Source of the DNA: Punctularia strigosozonata HHB-11173 SS5
Taxonomy: Eukaryota > Basidiomycota > Agaricomycetes > Corticiales > Punctulariaceae
NCBI RefSeq assembly: GCF_000264995.1
Contig: NW_006767447.1
Span: forward strand, 498,268-562,267
Direction: 5' to 3'
Length of the DNA: 64,000 nt
A model generated the notes under the pieces. The model had not been told where the DNA came from. It saw only the letters and a list, made by a program, of their open reading frames with translations, and did not search any database. Below, in pieces: positions 1 through 11,184 of the stretch (positions within the stretch are counted from its first letter, which is position 1; each line of letters opens with the position of its first letter). The position numbers were made by a program, and so were the translations under genes.

Positions 1-709
1 GCGTAGCCAATACAAGAAGGATAAGCTGCCAGAGGCTGAAAATCCTGAAACCGTCTGGAGGAGAAACATTTTTGGCGGTTTGGTAGGTCTCGAATGCGTC
101 GTGCGTGGATAGCGGTTCGACTTCTTCGCCCTTGATGAGGCTGAGAAGGGCCAATATAATCGCCTGCGTCCCCGAGCCGTCCACGAGCGCGTGTGAGACG
201 GAGAGCCCGACGATCGTCGCGTCATCGAAGCAGGTTACATGAAGGGCCGCGACGGGCGCATCCTTGTTCAGTAGCGCGTCGGCGGAACAGCGAGAGGGAT
301 GAGAGTAGAAGTGATGCGGAATATCGAGAGATACGCATGAGATTGTTTCCGTGGGCTTCGGGTATTGGAAATGGGTCGACACCGGTCCGAGCACGGTACA
401 TGTCGTGAAGCCACTCCCTGCGACGATCGCGGACTGCTCGGGCACATGAAACTCCAGGTCGCCAGTCTGCACCAAACTTCAGCGCACCGCCGTCGATAAG
501 AGAGCTGCAAAGGGGCTTACGCGAGCGTTCTTCTTGAGCCTGGACGATAAAATGGGCCAAACATGATTCAATCGACACCACGCTTTTTCCAAGTTGGCGA
601 CGTTTAAAGGAGTGTCCACAAGCCAGCCGTTGTTCGAGATGATATTGTTCGTGGGGTTGGCCGCATCGAGACGTCCGATGGGAATTACGTGGACAGTAGT
701 GGTCGGCAT
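1..709 (-). CDS. BAHD-like acyltransferase, C-terminus beyond window
   Basis: Acyl-CoA-dependent O/N-acyltransferase of the BAHD / fungal transferase type (PF02458-like); substrate unknown. Exon 1 (521-709) opens with MPTTTVHVIPIGRLDAANPT; a 54-bp GT-AG intron (467-520) is followed by a second exon open to the window edge. The hallmark HxxxDG motif is present as SHALVDGSGT. The protein is roughly three-quarters identical by eye to the complete copy at 29551-31040 and shares its first intron position, so the two are clear paralogues. ATG at 709 is chosen because it aligns with the paralogue start; an in-frame extension upstream lacks similarity. No lesion is seen in the visible part. The C-terminal half, with the second BAHD motif region, lies outside the window. 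Confidence 0.85.
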
Positions 710-2330
710 TGCTAGGGAAAGGGTTAATAGAGCGACTTCAGGTACAACTGGGACGACAACGTCCACAGATGAAAGGTGAGCGCGTCTCAAGCCCCCCACC
801 TCCCTTCACAGTGATACATACGCATAGCTTTGCCATGCACACGCGACCTCTTCGAGCAGGACGATTACTCCCCGACTCGAAATTGCGGAAAGACGTGGAC
901 CGCGTGCCCTGCGCGGCGCTGCGGCACCAGACGTAGAGGTTGGGCAACGAAGCTGCCTTTGTTGATTTCAATGCGCGCACGTTGAACATAGCCCTTTAAT
1001 ATCTTGAGATAGCCCACCGGGTGAGGATAGCGTCGCACCAATATCTCAGGATTGGGAATACCCGACCCATACGCCAGCGGAGACCGGTCAGTGATCCGTT
1101 TCGAACGTTTCGATAGGTCGCTTCCAGAGCTATTGCCACAACAAACAATGATTGATGAGCATTCATATCCATCATTGCAGATCCGCGCGTTCACAAGAAC
1201 TGGACGAAAGCGGAGAGCGCTGCTCTGTTCCGGAGGCGTTGTCGAGGCGCGCGGCAGATTCACAGCAGAATCTTCCAAAGTTCGATATATCTGCGGTATC
1301 CTCGTGGAGTCTACTAGAAGATAGCAATCGTCGTGCAACATTCAGCGACATTCAGCCTCCAAAGCAAGACATGAAGTTTCGACAACGAGACGTTCGCGCG
1401 TGGTCCGGAGGTCGCACCATTGCCCAGTGATTGCACTGAAACTGCCCCTATCAATGCATCACGAAGGTGAGAACATACAGTAATCTCACGCCGCCGTGGC
1501 CGTACTCTAGTAAGTATATAAAAACCTCGCGCTCAACCGTTTTCCTGCTAAATCATGTGTCCGTCCAACATCTGAACCGCCAATTTCGGTGCAGCTTTGT
1601 CCTGATGGCGTTTTTCGAGTGGGCGGAGGCAGGCGCGTCTCTCGGGGCTGCGCTCACTAGAGCGAGTCTTTCCCCCCCGTGAGCTGAGTCCGCCCTTCCC
1701 GGGCGTCGATTCGCTTGCGGATGGACAGGACACGTATCCTCGCGGCGTCATATTCCTCGACCTGCCGTACCCGCTCATCCTCTCGGGGATGGGTTGTTTC
1801 TATGTAACTCTGACGGTGTGGTTAGGCAACAATAACCATGGCGCATACATCTTTGCTTTACTTTACATGTTTCCTTTCGTAATAAATCAATGGCGTATGC
1901 TCGTGTTTACATCGTCCGAATACATTTCCGTTCCCTGGGTTGCACAATGTTGCGCGGTGTCGAGCGTGGACAGGATAGCTACGGTCCGTGGGCGATTGGT
2001 CACAAGAACATACGAGAACACCACGGACCGTTCTGTTGGAGCGTAATATGCGCGCACCCCTCAATGTCAATCGAATCATGTTCAGCGACTACCGATTATT
2101 ATACCATGGCCGCACAACCTAGTCTACACCCGCAAGCGGAAGGAACTACAGAAACATAAATATACAACCCTGTAAAGAACGTGGAGGGTGACTAGGAATA
2201 CAGCCGGAACCAACGCCGGATCATGTTAGCAGCACATCTATGGGGTACGAGATGGATGGGTGGATGACTCGGAAAAGAGGGTAGAGGCACGCAATGGCGC
2301 ATGATTGAATGTCCCGGGTGCAAGTGTCCA
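710..2330. other. intergenic, no confident gene
   Basis: No gene I can support. An open plus-strand stretch around 1605-2046 has a somewhat protein-like segment but no start, splice partner or family I recognise. The rest has only short shadow frames. Confidence 0.5.
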
Positions 2331-3727
2331 TTACGAGCGCGAATTCGACGAGCTCGCGGGCGAGTGCGGTTCGTCAGACGCCTTGACATCCTCCGGCTTG
2401 AGCACGACGGCAGGCCCAGCCTCGAGGATGATGTCTTCCTCATCATCGAGGAAACCGTCGAACTCGTCGTCGTCGTCGTCGTCGAGCATGACCAGCTCCC
2501 CGGTAGGCACGCCCTTGTCTTTCGCGCCGACGATCCTCGGGCCTTCCTGCACGATCCTGTCTCTGCCCTCATCGCCGTCTTCGTACACCAGCCGTTCGCC
2601 GGCCTCCTCGTCGACGGCGGCGTCGAGCAGCTCGCCTTCGACCTCCGCCTCCGCCTCGACGGCCTGCACGCTCTCCACCTCCGCGCGGAAGTAATACCTG
2701 AGCGCGACGGGGATGAGCACGCCGACGACGACGGCGCCCAGCCCGAGCCCGTTCTTCCACGAGATGAGGTGGAAGTCCGCGGCGGAGGTCATGTCGTCCA
2801 GCCCGCCGCCGATCGTGGTGTGGATCACGGTCACGCCGAAGATGCCGAGGAAGGTCGAGGCCCAGAAGGGCGCGATGCCGATCCCGAGGTGCGGCGCGAG
2901 GACGTTGACGACCCAGTGCGGCGGGAGGGGCGCGATGCGGAGGACGATGAGGAAGGACATCAGGTTGTCGCGCTGCGCGGCGATCTTGGTCGACCAGGTG
3001 TGGAAGCGGGCGTGCCAGGAGGGCAGCGCCAGCAAGGCGGGCCCGAGGGCGGCGGAGAGGAGGTAGCAGAGGGTGGCGCCGGTGGCGACGCAGGCGCAGC
3101 ATAATGGCAACGCTCGCGGAACACCCCAGACGGCGCCGCCGAGGATGGACAGGTACATCGAGCCGGGTAGGGAGAAAGCTTGTAGGCTAAGTTGGTCGAA
3201 GTCAGCATGCGATCGGGATCTGAAACATGGAATATATGCACGTACAAGAGGTAGGTGGTGACGAAGCATATGAAGATACGATAGGGATAGATATCTCGGT
3301 ACTTCTTGAGGAGGGCATTCAGGGCTTGCAATTGAGCAAAAGACTTTGGTATCCGAAGGTTCGGCCGGTCCTCCCTAGAGCGGCACTCAGTCCCGGGCTG
3401 ACGCAGAGAAAACGCGACAGATGCTTACGGATCCAGTGTGGGTAAGGCGAGCCACAGCGTGCCCCCGAGCAGAATCGTGCCAGCGAGGAAGATGGCGGCC
3501 AGTTTCACGCCCGACGTGAGCAGCAGCCTCCGTCGTGACTGGCGGGGGGCGAGTGGTAGATGCGGGGGCAGCTCCGTCGTTCCATATGAAGGGCTGCTCG
3601 GCGAGAGCAGCTGCGACCGCTCCGACACGGGCGAGCGCGGCGGCGAGTGTATGTCCACGGTGGCCAGCGTGTATTCTGATCTATTCTGATGGTGTGTTCC
3701 GCCAACGTCGATGAGAGGCGACGGCAT
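2331..3727 (-). CDS. TMEM41/VTT-domain (DedA/SNARE-associated) membrane protein
   Basis: Predicted 427-residue ER/Golgi multi-pass protein of the TMEM41-VMP1-DedA (VTT, PF09335) family, whose animal members are lipid scramblases. Three exons: 3429-3727, 3246-3374 and 2331-3186, joined by introns of 54 and 59 bp in frame. Joined text reads LDPEDRPNLRIPKSFAQLQ then TYLFLQAFSLPGSMYLSILG, the family hallmark, followed by GTFLG-like and IGGG turns. One hydrophobic helix in exon 1 precedes the VTT core. The C-terminal ~110 residues are strongly acidic, with a run of seven Asp, and are probably cytosolic. The start is the ATG at 3727 (MPSPLIDV). It is divergent from the Zn2Cys6 gene. Identification is firm; activity is inferred from the family. 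Confidence 0.88.
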
Positions 3728-4025
3728 TGCGTACAAAACGAAAGGAACGGTGGCTAGTGTGGTACGGGGAGTATACGGAACCGGAAGTCGCAGGCACTGG
3801 TGGGGCGCCCAGACGCGCATCTCCCCCAAATTCCGATTATCTCATCCAGACCTTTTCCCAGCTCCCCGCTGCGGCAGCCATAGCATTCCCGGGCCTGCCG
3901 ACTGCTTGCAGACTCCGCCCTAGCCCCGGTCCGGCGTCCTATCGGGGGGTGGCGCCGCCCGACGCATGCCCCCCCGCTCCCAAGGGCCAAGGGTCGACCA
4001 CCAAGTCCCGTCGTCGTCGCCGACG
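3728..4025. promoter_or_regulatory. divergent promoter, TMEM41-like / Zn2Cys6 genes
   Basis: About 300 bp separate the two start codons and must carry both promoters and 5' leaders. The part next to the regulator is C/pyrimidine-rich and has no TATA box. An upstream in-frame ATG at 3966 would lengthen the regulator by 20 residues. Confidence 0.45.
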
Positions 4026-7000
4026 ATGACCCATATCGTCCCGCCCCACGAGGACCTCGGCCTCGCGCCCGCCACCTCCTTCCACCCCCCGCCGATGGAT
4101 CCCGCCCTTCATCAGCAACAGCCGCAGCAGTTGCCCCCACCGCACGACGGCGCCGCCAGCGCGGGCCCATTCCCACCAGGCCCGGCGTCGAAGAAACGCA
4201 GAAAGGCGACGACCGAGGACGGCAGCGAACCGCACACACCCGCCGAGCCCCGCCGCCTGCGGCGCTCGCACGAAGCCTGCGCCCGATGCAGGAGCAAGAA
4301 AATCAAGGCAAGTGCCGTGACCCGCCCCTCGGTCATCCCCGAGAGATCCTGGGGCAATCTCCGTAGCGCGCCGCTCACCCGCCCCTGTCCCGCCAGTGCG
4401 ACTCGAAGCACCCCCGCTGCACCGCGTGCGCCACCGCCGGCACCGTCTGCCACCAAGAGGACCGCCATCGTCAGACGCTCACCCCCCGCGGCCACACCGA
4501 GCGCATCGAGCGCCAGCTCCTCCAGTGCGACGCCCTCCTCAAGCGCCACATCCCCGGCTTTTCTCTCGACGCGCTCGACGAGATCATCGCCGCTCAGGGC
4601 ATCAAGATCGAGCCCGAGGCGTACCAGAACCCGGCCCAATACCTCGCTGCCAACTCCACTTTCCAGTTTGGCCCCTTCGCGCACGCGCCGCCCTCTGGCT
4701 TGAACCCGTTCCCGTATGTTAAGACCGAGGACGTCAAGCCTCCCGTTGGGCAGGCGTACACACAAGGTGGACCGTCGTCGCCTGTCGCCCAAGGCTACCC
4801 GCCCAACGCCAGCCCCTCGTACGGACCCGGCTACCCAATGGGTCACCATTATGCCATGGGAAACCAATATCCCTCTCAAAGTCCAGCCCAAGCTGGTCGT
4901 CCAATTGGCCCCGCCGACCAGGAAGTCCGCGGGCAGGACCCGCAGAACTACGACATATCCAACACCCAGGTTCGTCGCTGATCCCAATGACATGCTTTGC
5001 ATCGCGTGTTCATCCTCGCCCGCTACACAGGCCCTCGCCAAATCTTTCGGCGTTTCACCCTCCCTCATGACCGACATCAAGCTCGTTCGCCCCGGTCAAG
5101 ACGACAGGGAAGACCTGGCGGTCGGCTCCTCCGGCCTCTCCTCCGGGCGCGACCGCTCCATCTCGGAGGCCGCCCTGCCTCCTCGCGACCCCGCCAAATG
5201 GGTATCCGTCGCCATGCGCCGCCGCGACTCCCTCGCCGCACCTCCCCCTCCGAACGCCCAACCATACGCGCCCCCTCAGAACTCGGTTGCCATCTGGCTG
5301 CCCCGAGACCGCGCGATGGTCCGCCGAATCCTCGACGTCTACTTCGACAGGCTCAACTACCACCGGCCCGTGTACCCTCGGCGTGAATTCGAGGCGACCC
5401 TCGAAGCGCTCTACGAAGGACAGAACGTGGCGCACGATCCGGGCCTCGTCTGCTCGTTCTACCTCATGCTCGCCCTCGGCACGCTCTCCGAGCTCAACCA
5501 GCTCAATCACATCCGCGACAACAACGGCAATGGGAACGGCATGGGTGTGAATGGGCACAACGGCAATGGCAATGGGAACGGCAAACTGCATAACCTTGGG
5601 CTGCCTGCCGATTGGCCGGAGCATGAGGAGTTCTTTGAACGCGCTCTGGCGGTGAAGCCTGAACTTCGGGTCACGCTGAGCAGCTTGCAGGCCCTCATCC
5701 TTCTGCACTGGTACCTATACACAGAGGTGGGTTACAGAGATATCCCTTCTGAACATCCTAGACTTACTCAGTTGTTCCCCAGCGCCAAGGCAGGACATTG
5801 TGGCGCCTCGTTGGCTCGCTCGTCCGACTTGGCATCGAGCTTGGTTTGCACCACGACCCGACGCTGCAGCACGACACGTTCTCCGAGGAAGAGTGTCAGT
5901 TGCGAATCCGGCTCTGGGGCATCGTGATGATGCACGACCGCGGAACGTCCCTCCTGCTCGGCCGTCCTCTTGCGATCGCTCCTTTCGACTCGAACACTCC
6001 CCGGCCGTCGCGCCCGAAGAAGGGTCAGCTGTTGGACGACTTCTCGGAACACTTCCTGCTCTCGCACCCGATCGTCGAGATCCAGGCGGACATCATCAAT
6101 TCCCTCTACACGCCCACTCGCCAGACGGGCGACGCCATCATGCGCCACGCCACGCGCATCATGAAGAGCATGGCCGAAGTCCGCCGTCAGCTGCCGGAGC
6201 ACTACAAGTGGTACTTTTCCGGCACCGAGGACTGGCCGCTCGACCGTCGGAGCAAGCTCGTGCAGGACATCACCGAGGACCAGGGCCTGACGCTGCTCAA
6301 GATCGGGATCACGCGCATCCTCCTCCTTCGCGCCCTCTTCTCCTCCAAGGAGCTCCAGTACCCGCAGCGCCACCGTGCGCTCCTCGACGCGATCGTCACC
6401 TCGCACAACATCATCATCGTCCACAACCAGCTCATCCGCTTCCCCGATGCGACGTTCTTCGTGTCCCACATCCCGCTCCACATCGCGGCGATGGTCATCC
6501 TCTACGGCCACATGTCGCGGTGCGAACGCCTCCCGCGCCAGGTCGCGCTCGAGGACGTCTGGATGGCGCTCGACATGCTCCCCCGCTTCCGCTGGCGCTG
6601 GGACGCGAAGGCGGACCTCACCGGCGGCCACCCGCTCATCGCCAAGCTCGCCGAGCGCGTGCTCAACGTGAACCTGCACCAGGTGGGCCCGCCGAGCCAG
6701 CCGGTGCTCATCAGCGAGGACGAGTACGAGCCGGGGATGATGAGCCCCACACAGGCCGCGGGCGGCGGTGGCGTCGCGCAAGGCGGCGTCAGCGGGCCCG
6801 GAGTGCCGGGGCAGAGCCCGATGCAAGGTGGCTCGGCACCCCAGACGCCGCACATGGCGTACGGGCCCGCGCCGTACGGCGGGCACCACGGGCATGTCGT
6901 CGCGGGCGGACCTCCCGGCGGCGATCATATGAACCGTGGGCAACCGCTGACGCCGAAGGAGGGCAAGCTGGCCGAGGTGGATAACGCGCTGTTTTACCCG

Positions 7001-7314
7001 TTCCTGCCCGAGCAGGCGCAGACTATCGGCACCAACGGGCACGGCGGCGCGGGTGCGCACAGCATGGCAGGCCAGGATTATTCGCGCCTGTTGGCGGAGG
7101 TGCAGCATCCCGCTGGTCCGTACGGGTACGCGCAGAGCCAAGAGGCGTATATGTTAGAGGAAAAGGACGTCAGCGCAGCGCCGACTATGTGGATGGCGGT
7201 GAGTTATGTTTGAGGGATTTCAGTGGACGGCGGGAGCTGATGGTGGTCCTTTCATAGCATGAACAGAAGTACGATCCGAGGGCTATCCCACAGTCGCATG
7301 GCATGCACTCCTGA
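4026..7314 (+). CDS. Zn(II)2Cys6 transcription factor with fungal_trans domain
   Basis: Nuclear DNA-binding regulator of about 1007 residues. The binuclear cluster CARCRSKKIKCDSKHPRC then CATAGTVC fits CX2CX6CX6CX2CX6C and is split by an 89-bp intron (4308-4396) whose donor is GC, not GT. Further introns lie at 4970-5030, 5727-5782 and 7199-7257. A Q/P-rich N-terminus, an acidic linker and an Asn-Gly run (near 5520-5585) precede the fungal_trans / middle homology region, with YLYTERQGRTLWRLVG spanning an exon join, then a Gly/Pro-rich tail. The last exon (ending HGMHS) depends on the 7199 intron; without it the frame stops at 7213. Start ATG 4026 has an alternative at 3966. The target pathway cannot be told from sequence alone. 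Confidence 0.88.
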
Positions 7315-8193
7315 ACAGTTACAAGTATCGGCACAGTTATTGACCTCTCCCACCTCTGTCCTCACATCGGTTATAATCTTGCGAATTACCTTCTCCGTTG
7401 TCATTAGATCCTCCCTCTCGCTGGTCGCGGCTATACAGTGCACCTCGTCTCGCTGTACTATGTGCTCCCGTCGCTCGACCCCCGCGTATATACTCCCGAT
7501 TATGTGTTAAGCTATCGTTGTTGTAACGAATATCAACTGGGTGCGGCGAACTGCATATATATTCAGACAAACCTTCGCTGGTCACTGTCCTTCTAGTATC
7601 CCCAAGTATCGCGTTGCGGGGGTAGCGCGTGACGCGTTGCAAGGGGGACGAGCAATACTATCGATCCACCTGATGTGAAACATCCGTTTCGCTTCTGTCC
7701 GCTCTCCTTCAATTCTTGCTCAAACCTTTATTGGCTTCACACATAGATAGCCATGTACATGTTCAGTCATATTCTGAAGCCATTGAGAGCACGGTGCAAA
7801 AGTTATTCTGCCAGAGGGATGCCGGTCAGAAATCTATTAATAAGCATTGTGTATCGGCCTGTTCGATTTGCGTAGACTGCTCCTCTCACTCAGATGATTA
7901 AACATCTCAGATATATTGAGATGATACCCCTACTATGTGTACCAAGTATTAAATTATCAGAGGTGCTGTGGGATGCTTGAGGCGGGCAAGAAAGGTGTTT
8001 CACATCAGGTGAAAGTCGCCAAAATGTTTCATATCAGGTGGGTCCATAGTACGTCCAAACGCGAACAAATATTCGAGACTACACGGTATAGCTACACGCT
8101 TGCTTTGCTACATACCCATCGCAGGCATAAGCGGGGTTGCGTGTGTTGCAGAATATCGTGCAAGCATTTCGAGCCTGTCCAATCGCGCTGCTC
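7315..8193. other. intergenic with a short TIR element
   Basis: Between the convergent ends of the Zn2Cys6 and NmrA-like genes. AT-richer than its neighbours and without coding potential. It contains the TA-flanked TIR element at 7658-8049. Confidence 0.6.
7658..8049. mobile_element. 392-bp MITE-like element, TA target site (Tc1/mariner-like)
   Basis: Imperfect inverted repeats of about 26 bp: left end CTATCGATCCACCTGATG continuing TGAAACAT, right end (reverse complement) CTATGGACCCACCTGATA continuing TGAAACAT, three mismatches. TA lies directly outside each end (7656-7657 and 8050-8051). A third, partial copy of the repeat lies just inside the right end (about 7996-8012). No open frame is present, so it is non-autonomous. 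Assignment to Tc1/mariner rests on the TA duplication and length only. Confidence 0.6.
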
Positions 8194-9172
8194 CTAGGCT
8201 TCTCCAGACACCTTCAGCCCTTCGCCCTCATCCAGGACCCAGGTCTCCTTTCCATCAACGGTTGCCAGCCGGTCCCTCTTGACACCCAAGATACGATAGA
8301 TACCGGGTGCACCGCGATCGAGGATAAGACGCGCCAGATAAGCCGCTAGGTGAAAGCGTGTGGTTTCGAAAGGGGGAGACCCCTTCGGCGTCTCTGGCGT
8401 GCAATCCGGCAACGAACTACGGGGTCTGCAAAAGAAGGTGTTTGCTCTTTGAGCCCAGGAGTCCAATCTCATGAACGGACGTACGGCTCGATTTTGGGGA
8501 ATGAACCCTACGCATGCGAACGTGGTTTAGCAGAGCAAAGCAGCGGCATCGCGACAGTCCTACCGTGTAAAGAAGCAAACTACATTCATCGCGTAAATGG
8601 CAATACTACAGAGGAGGTGCATGAAGTACACACTAAGGTATCTGAAGCTCGTTCAAAGTATCTAAGAACAATCGCTTTCCGACGAGGAAGTGCGATGCAT
8701 CTGGATCAATTGTATGAGTAGGATAGCCGTACTCTCTTGAGTCAGGCATGACGATGAGTGACGATGATAGAAGATTGGCGACGAGAACGTACGCAGGAAC
8801 GAAGAGAGAGATGCCGGCGGTCTTGGCCGCACGGGCAACCTTCTCTTGAGCCTGAAAGCCAGGGAGATGACCTGTGTGGGGCACATCCTTGGACCCGAGT
8901 CCAGAGTCATCGCCCACCACGCTAACGACGACCTCAACGCCGCGAAGCGCATTGGCGAGCTGCGCATCGACATCGTCGGAGTCGTAATCGATGGTGTACG
9001 TCGAGAGGTTGAGCCAAGGGAGTTTTCCGTCGAGGGCGATGGTGGAATTGCGGGTGAGCACGCGTAATTCGAGTTCGCTAAAACGAGGATGCAAGGCTAG
9101 AGCCGCTAGGAGCTCTTGACCGACGTTTCCAGACGCGCCCAGGATTGCGATGGACCTGTAGGTTGCAGACAT
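8194..9172 (-). CDS. NmrA-like NAD(P)-binding (isoflavone reductase-type) protein
   Basis: Rossmann-fold NAD(P)-binding protein of the NmrA/isoflavone-reductase-like group, 269 residues. The N-terminus has the dinucleotide motif ILGASGNVGQELL. Four exons: 8634-9172, 8564-8579 (16 nt), 8485-8507 (23 nt) and 8194-8425, with introns of 54, 56 and 59 bp. They join as LQIPYLLLYTGSFPKIEP then PRSSLPDCTPETPKG, with the YTG stretch expected after the central strand. Without the two small exons the protein would stop after LQIP, so the join is well supported by frame and family pattern. Substrate unknown; members range from redox sensors to reductases. Start ATG 9172 sits just before the first beta strand. 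Confidence 0.8.
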
Positions 9173-10349
9173 GGGGAGGGAGATGTGACTGTAGTTCTAC
9201 TGGAAGCCGACCGAGCGCGTCAACTCATATGTTAGGCACTTGAGTACGTTGCTAGCGACTTTTGGCAATAGCGGAACAACTGGTTGCCGCGCTGCCCGTA
9301 CACGATTCGTGCAGTCGCAAGCAGGACGAGTCTTCCAGCTTCCAGGACGATGGCACTTGCATCAGTGCACATAAACCCGGCATCTTAATCAGGTTCGCCG
9401 CTGATTTTGATAGGGACCCCGCTCGGCGGAACCAACACTTGTTGCTACACGCCCAACCAGCTGTTTGATGGAATCCACGGAAATTTGGCGCCGGGTTGAT
9501 CCCAGGGGCGCGCGTGACGGATATCGGCCTTGAATGCAATGGAATCCAGCGGCAGGGACGCGAGATGGAATGAAGGCGATAGTTTCACTGGATCCCAGGG
9601 AGTAAAGCTTGAGTTTGTCGGGACGAGCCAAGGTGCGTCACCTAAACTTGAGGCGCATCTAGATGCACGTGGCACGGACATCACCTTCGATTGAACAGTG
9701 ATGTCGAAAACGAGCAATAATTTTTTCCCCGCAGTATAATGTAACTACCGATGCGTACAGTCTTCTGGTTGTTCTTGCATAGCATAGCGGCGCCTATGGG
9801 ATCATCGGAACGTACAGCCGACGATGACCCTAGTGAGCTGCGGTTTCGCTGAGTTATCATACAGCCACTTCAAGCTGCAACGTTCAACGTTCAAGACCGG
9901 TACGAATGTCCATGTGGGCACATGTATGTGCTACTATGTGCAACACTTACATTGCCTAGGGCCTGCTCTCGTCGCCCGGCGATTGTCAAGACGACTGGAA
10001 ATCGGTGTTATACATTTAGGCACGGGGTTGATTCGCCTCCCTCTTGTTAGGTTGATTGCGACGCGGCGCAGCAAGCCTGCCAAAGGACCCGATATCATAC
10101 CGGCATCATCACAGCATCACGGCTCGTGGGACTTGAAGACAAGAACACCCTCTAAATCCATATGGAAAGTCCTCCAGTAGGTGGTAGCAGTCTGCTCGAG
10201 GCATAAGTCCCTGAAAATGAATGGCCCGTCTGTAGGTATAAAAGGCATCCCGCTGTCCTCATCCATCCTCAGAATTCCGAGCTTTCTCGCTCCAGTTCTA
10301 TCTCTGAGTCCACCTTCTTACGAGACATTCACCATCTACCCCTTTCGAC
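9173..10349. other. intergenic
   Basis: Divergent promoter region for the NmrA-like gene and the secreted protein at 10350. Short frames on both strands have no recognisable family or splice partners. Confidence 0.5.
10237..10244 (+). promoter_or_regulatory. TATA box of secreted-protein gene
   Basis: TATAAAAG about 106 bp before the ATG at 10350, followed by pyrimidine-rich sequence. Spacing fits a TATA-driven fungal gene. Confidence 0.6.
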
Positions 10350-11184
10350 ATGTTCAAGTCTCTGGCTATCACCATCTCCCTCGCCGTCGGGTCGTTTTCA
10401 TTGGTCACGCCCATCGTTCCTCATGAGGTAGGGACTCGCGATATTCTCCGATTTCTCATGGTATTGACATGATCCGTAGGGCGCGTATTCCGTGAACAAC
10501 CTTGACGGTCTTACGGCCGAACCCACCGACCTCACGACAGAGATTGCCACCCAGCTCCTGGACATCCTCGAGAAGTATGACCTCACCTCGGTGCGCACTG
10601 GCTCACTCGATTTTTCTTCGCTCTGTCTCATCATTTTTCGGTGATCAGGCTTTTGGTGTGGTCGGCGTGCATAACCACATGACCCTCGCGCCGGGACAGG
10701 TTGCGTTCCAGACGGGAAACGCCACGGCCACGCACGTCGAGATCGCTGAGTACAGCGCGGTCAAGTCTGAAGGGGTTCCGTACAACTACCGCATCACGCC
10801 GACGGGTGACCTTCTCCCGCTCGACCTCGGCTCCGCCACGAGCGACGCGCTCGCCGCTCGTACCGCCCTCGGCGCGGCCACCTCCTCTGGCTCGTTTCTC
10901 AAGGAGTTTGCACAAACTGCCGCTGGCCACCTTGCCGGCGTCGCTTACATCCGTCCGCTCGACCGTGCGGCTCTCACCAACGGCGCGATCGTCAAGAACC
11001 ACGTGCGTGACCAGCTTTCTAGTTCTTCACCGGAACCCGGCTGACCGACTCCTAGTACAACGCCGCGAAGACGGAGGGTGTCGCCGCGCCGATTGCGGCC
11101 GTGGACGCCGACCCCGAGGACGCGCCTTCGTTCTGGACGCGCGGTATCAGCAATTCGACAGCACCTGCGGATATCACCATGTGA
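10350..11184 (+). CDS. secreted protein of unknown function
   Basis: 223-residue predicted secreted protein. Exon 1 (10350-10427) encodes the signal peptide MFKSLAITISLAVGSFSLV; further exons are 10480-10590, 10649-11002 and 11056-11184, all in phase 0 with GT-AG introns of 52, 58 and 53 bp. Mature text includes AFGVVGVHNHMTLAPGQVAF and has no Cys-rich or catalytic motif I recognise. A TATA box precedes it. The two-His segment (GVHNHM) could suggest metal binding, but that is speculation. The ORF is intact and the splice pattern regular, so it is very likely a real gene. Confidence 0.75.

Noticed and set aside
2301-3104. long plus-strand frame rich in Val/Asp/Glu/Arg
   Set aside because: Antisense shadow of the GC-rich TMEM41-like coding exon.
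3246-3324. shorter version of TMEM41-like exon 2 starting at 3324
   Set aside because: It breaks the frame; acceptor at 3375 gives the family text LDPEDRP...IPKSFAQLQ and a 54-bp intron.
5055-7141. long minus-strand frames opposite the Zn2Cys6 gene
   Set aside because: Shadows of a GC-rich coding exon; the plus strand carries the recognisable domains.
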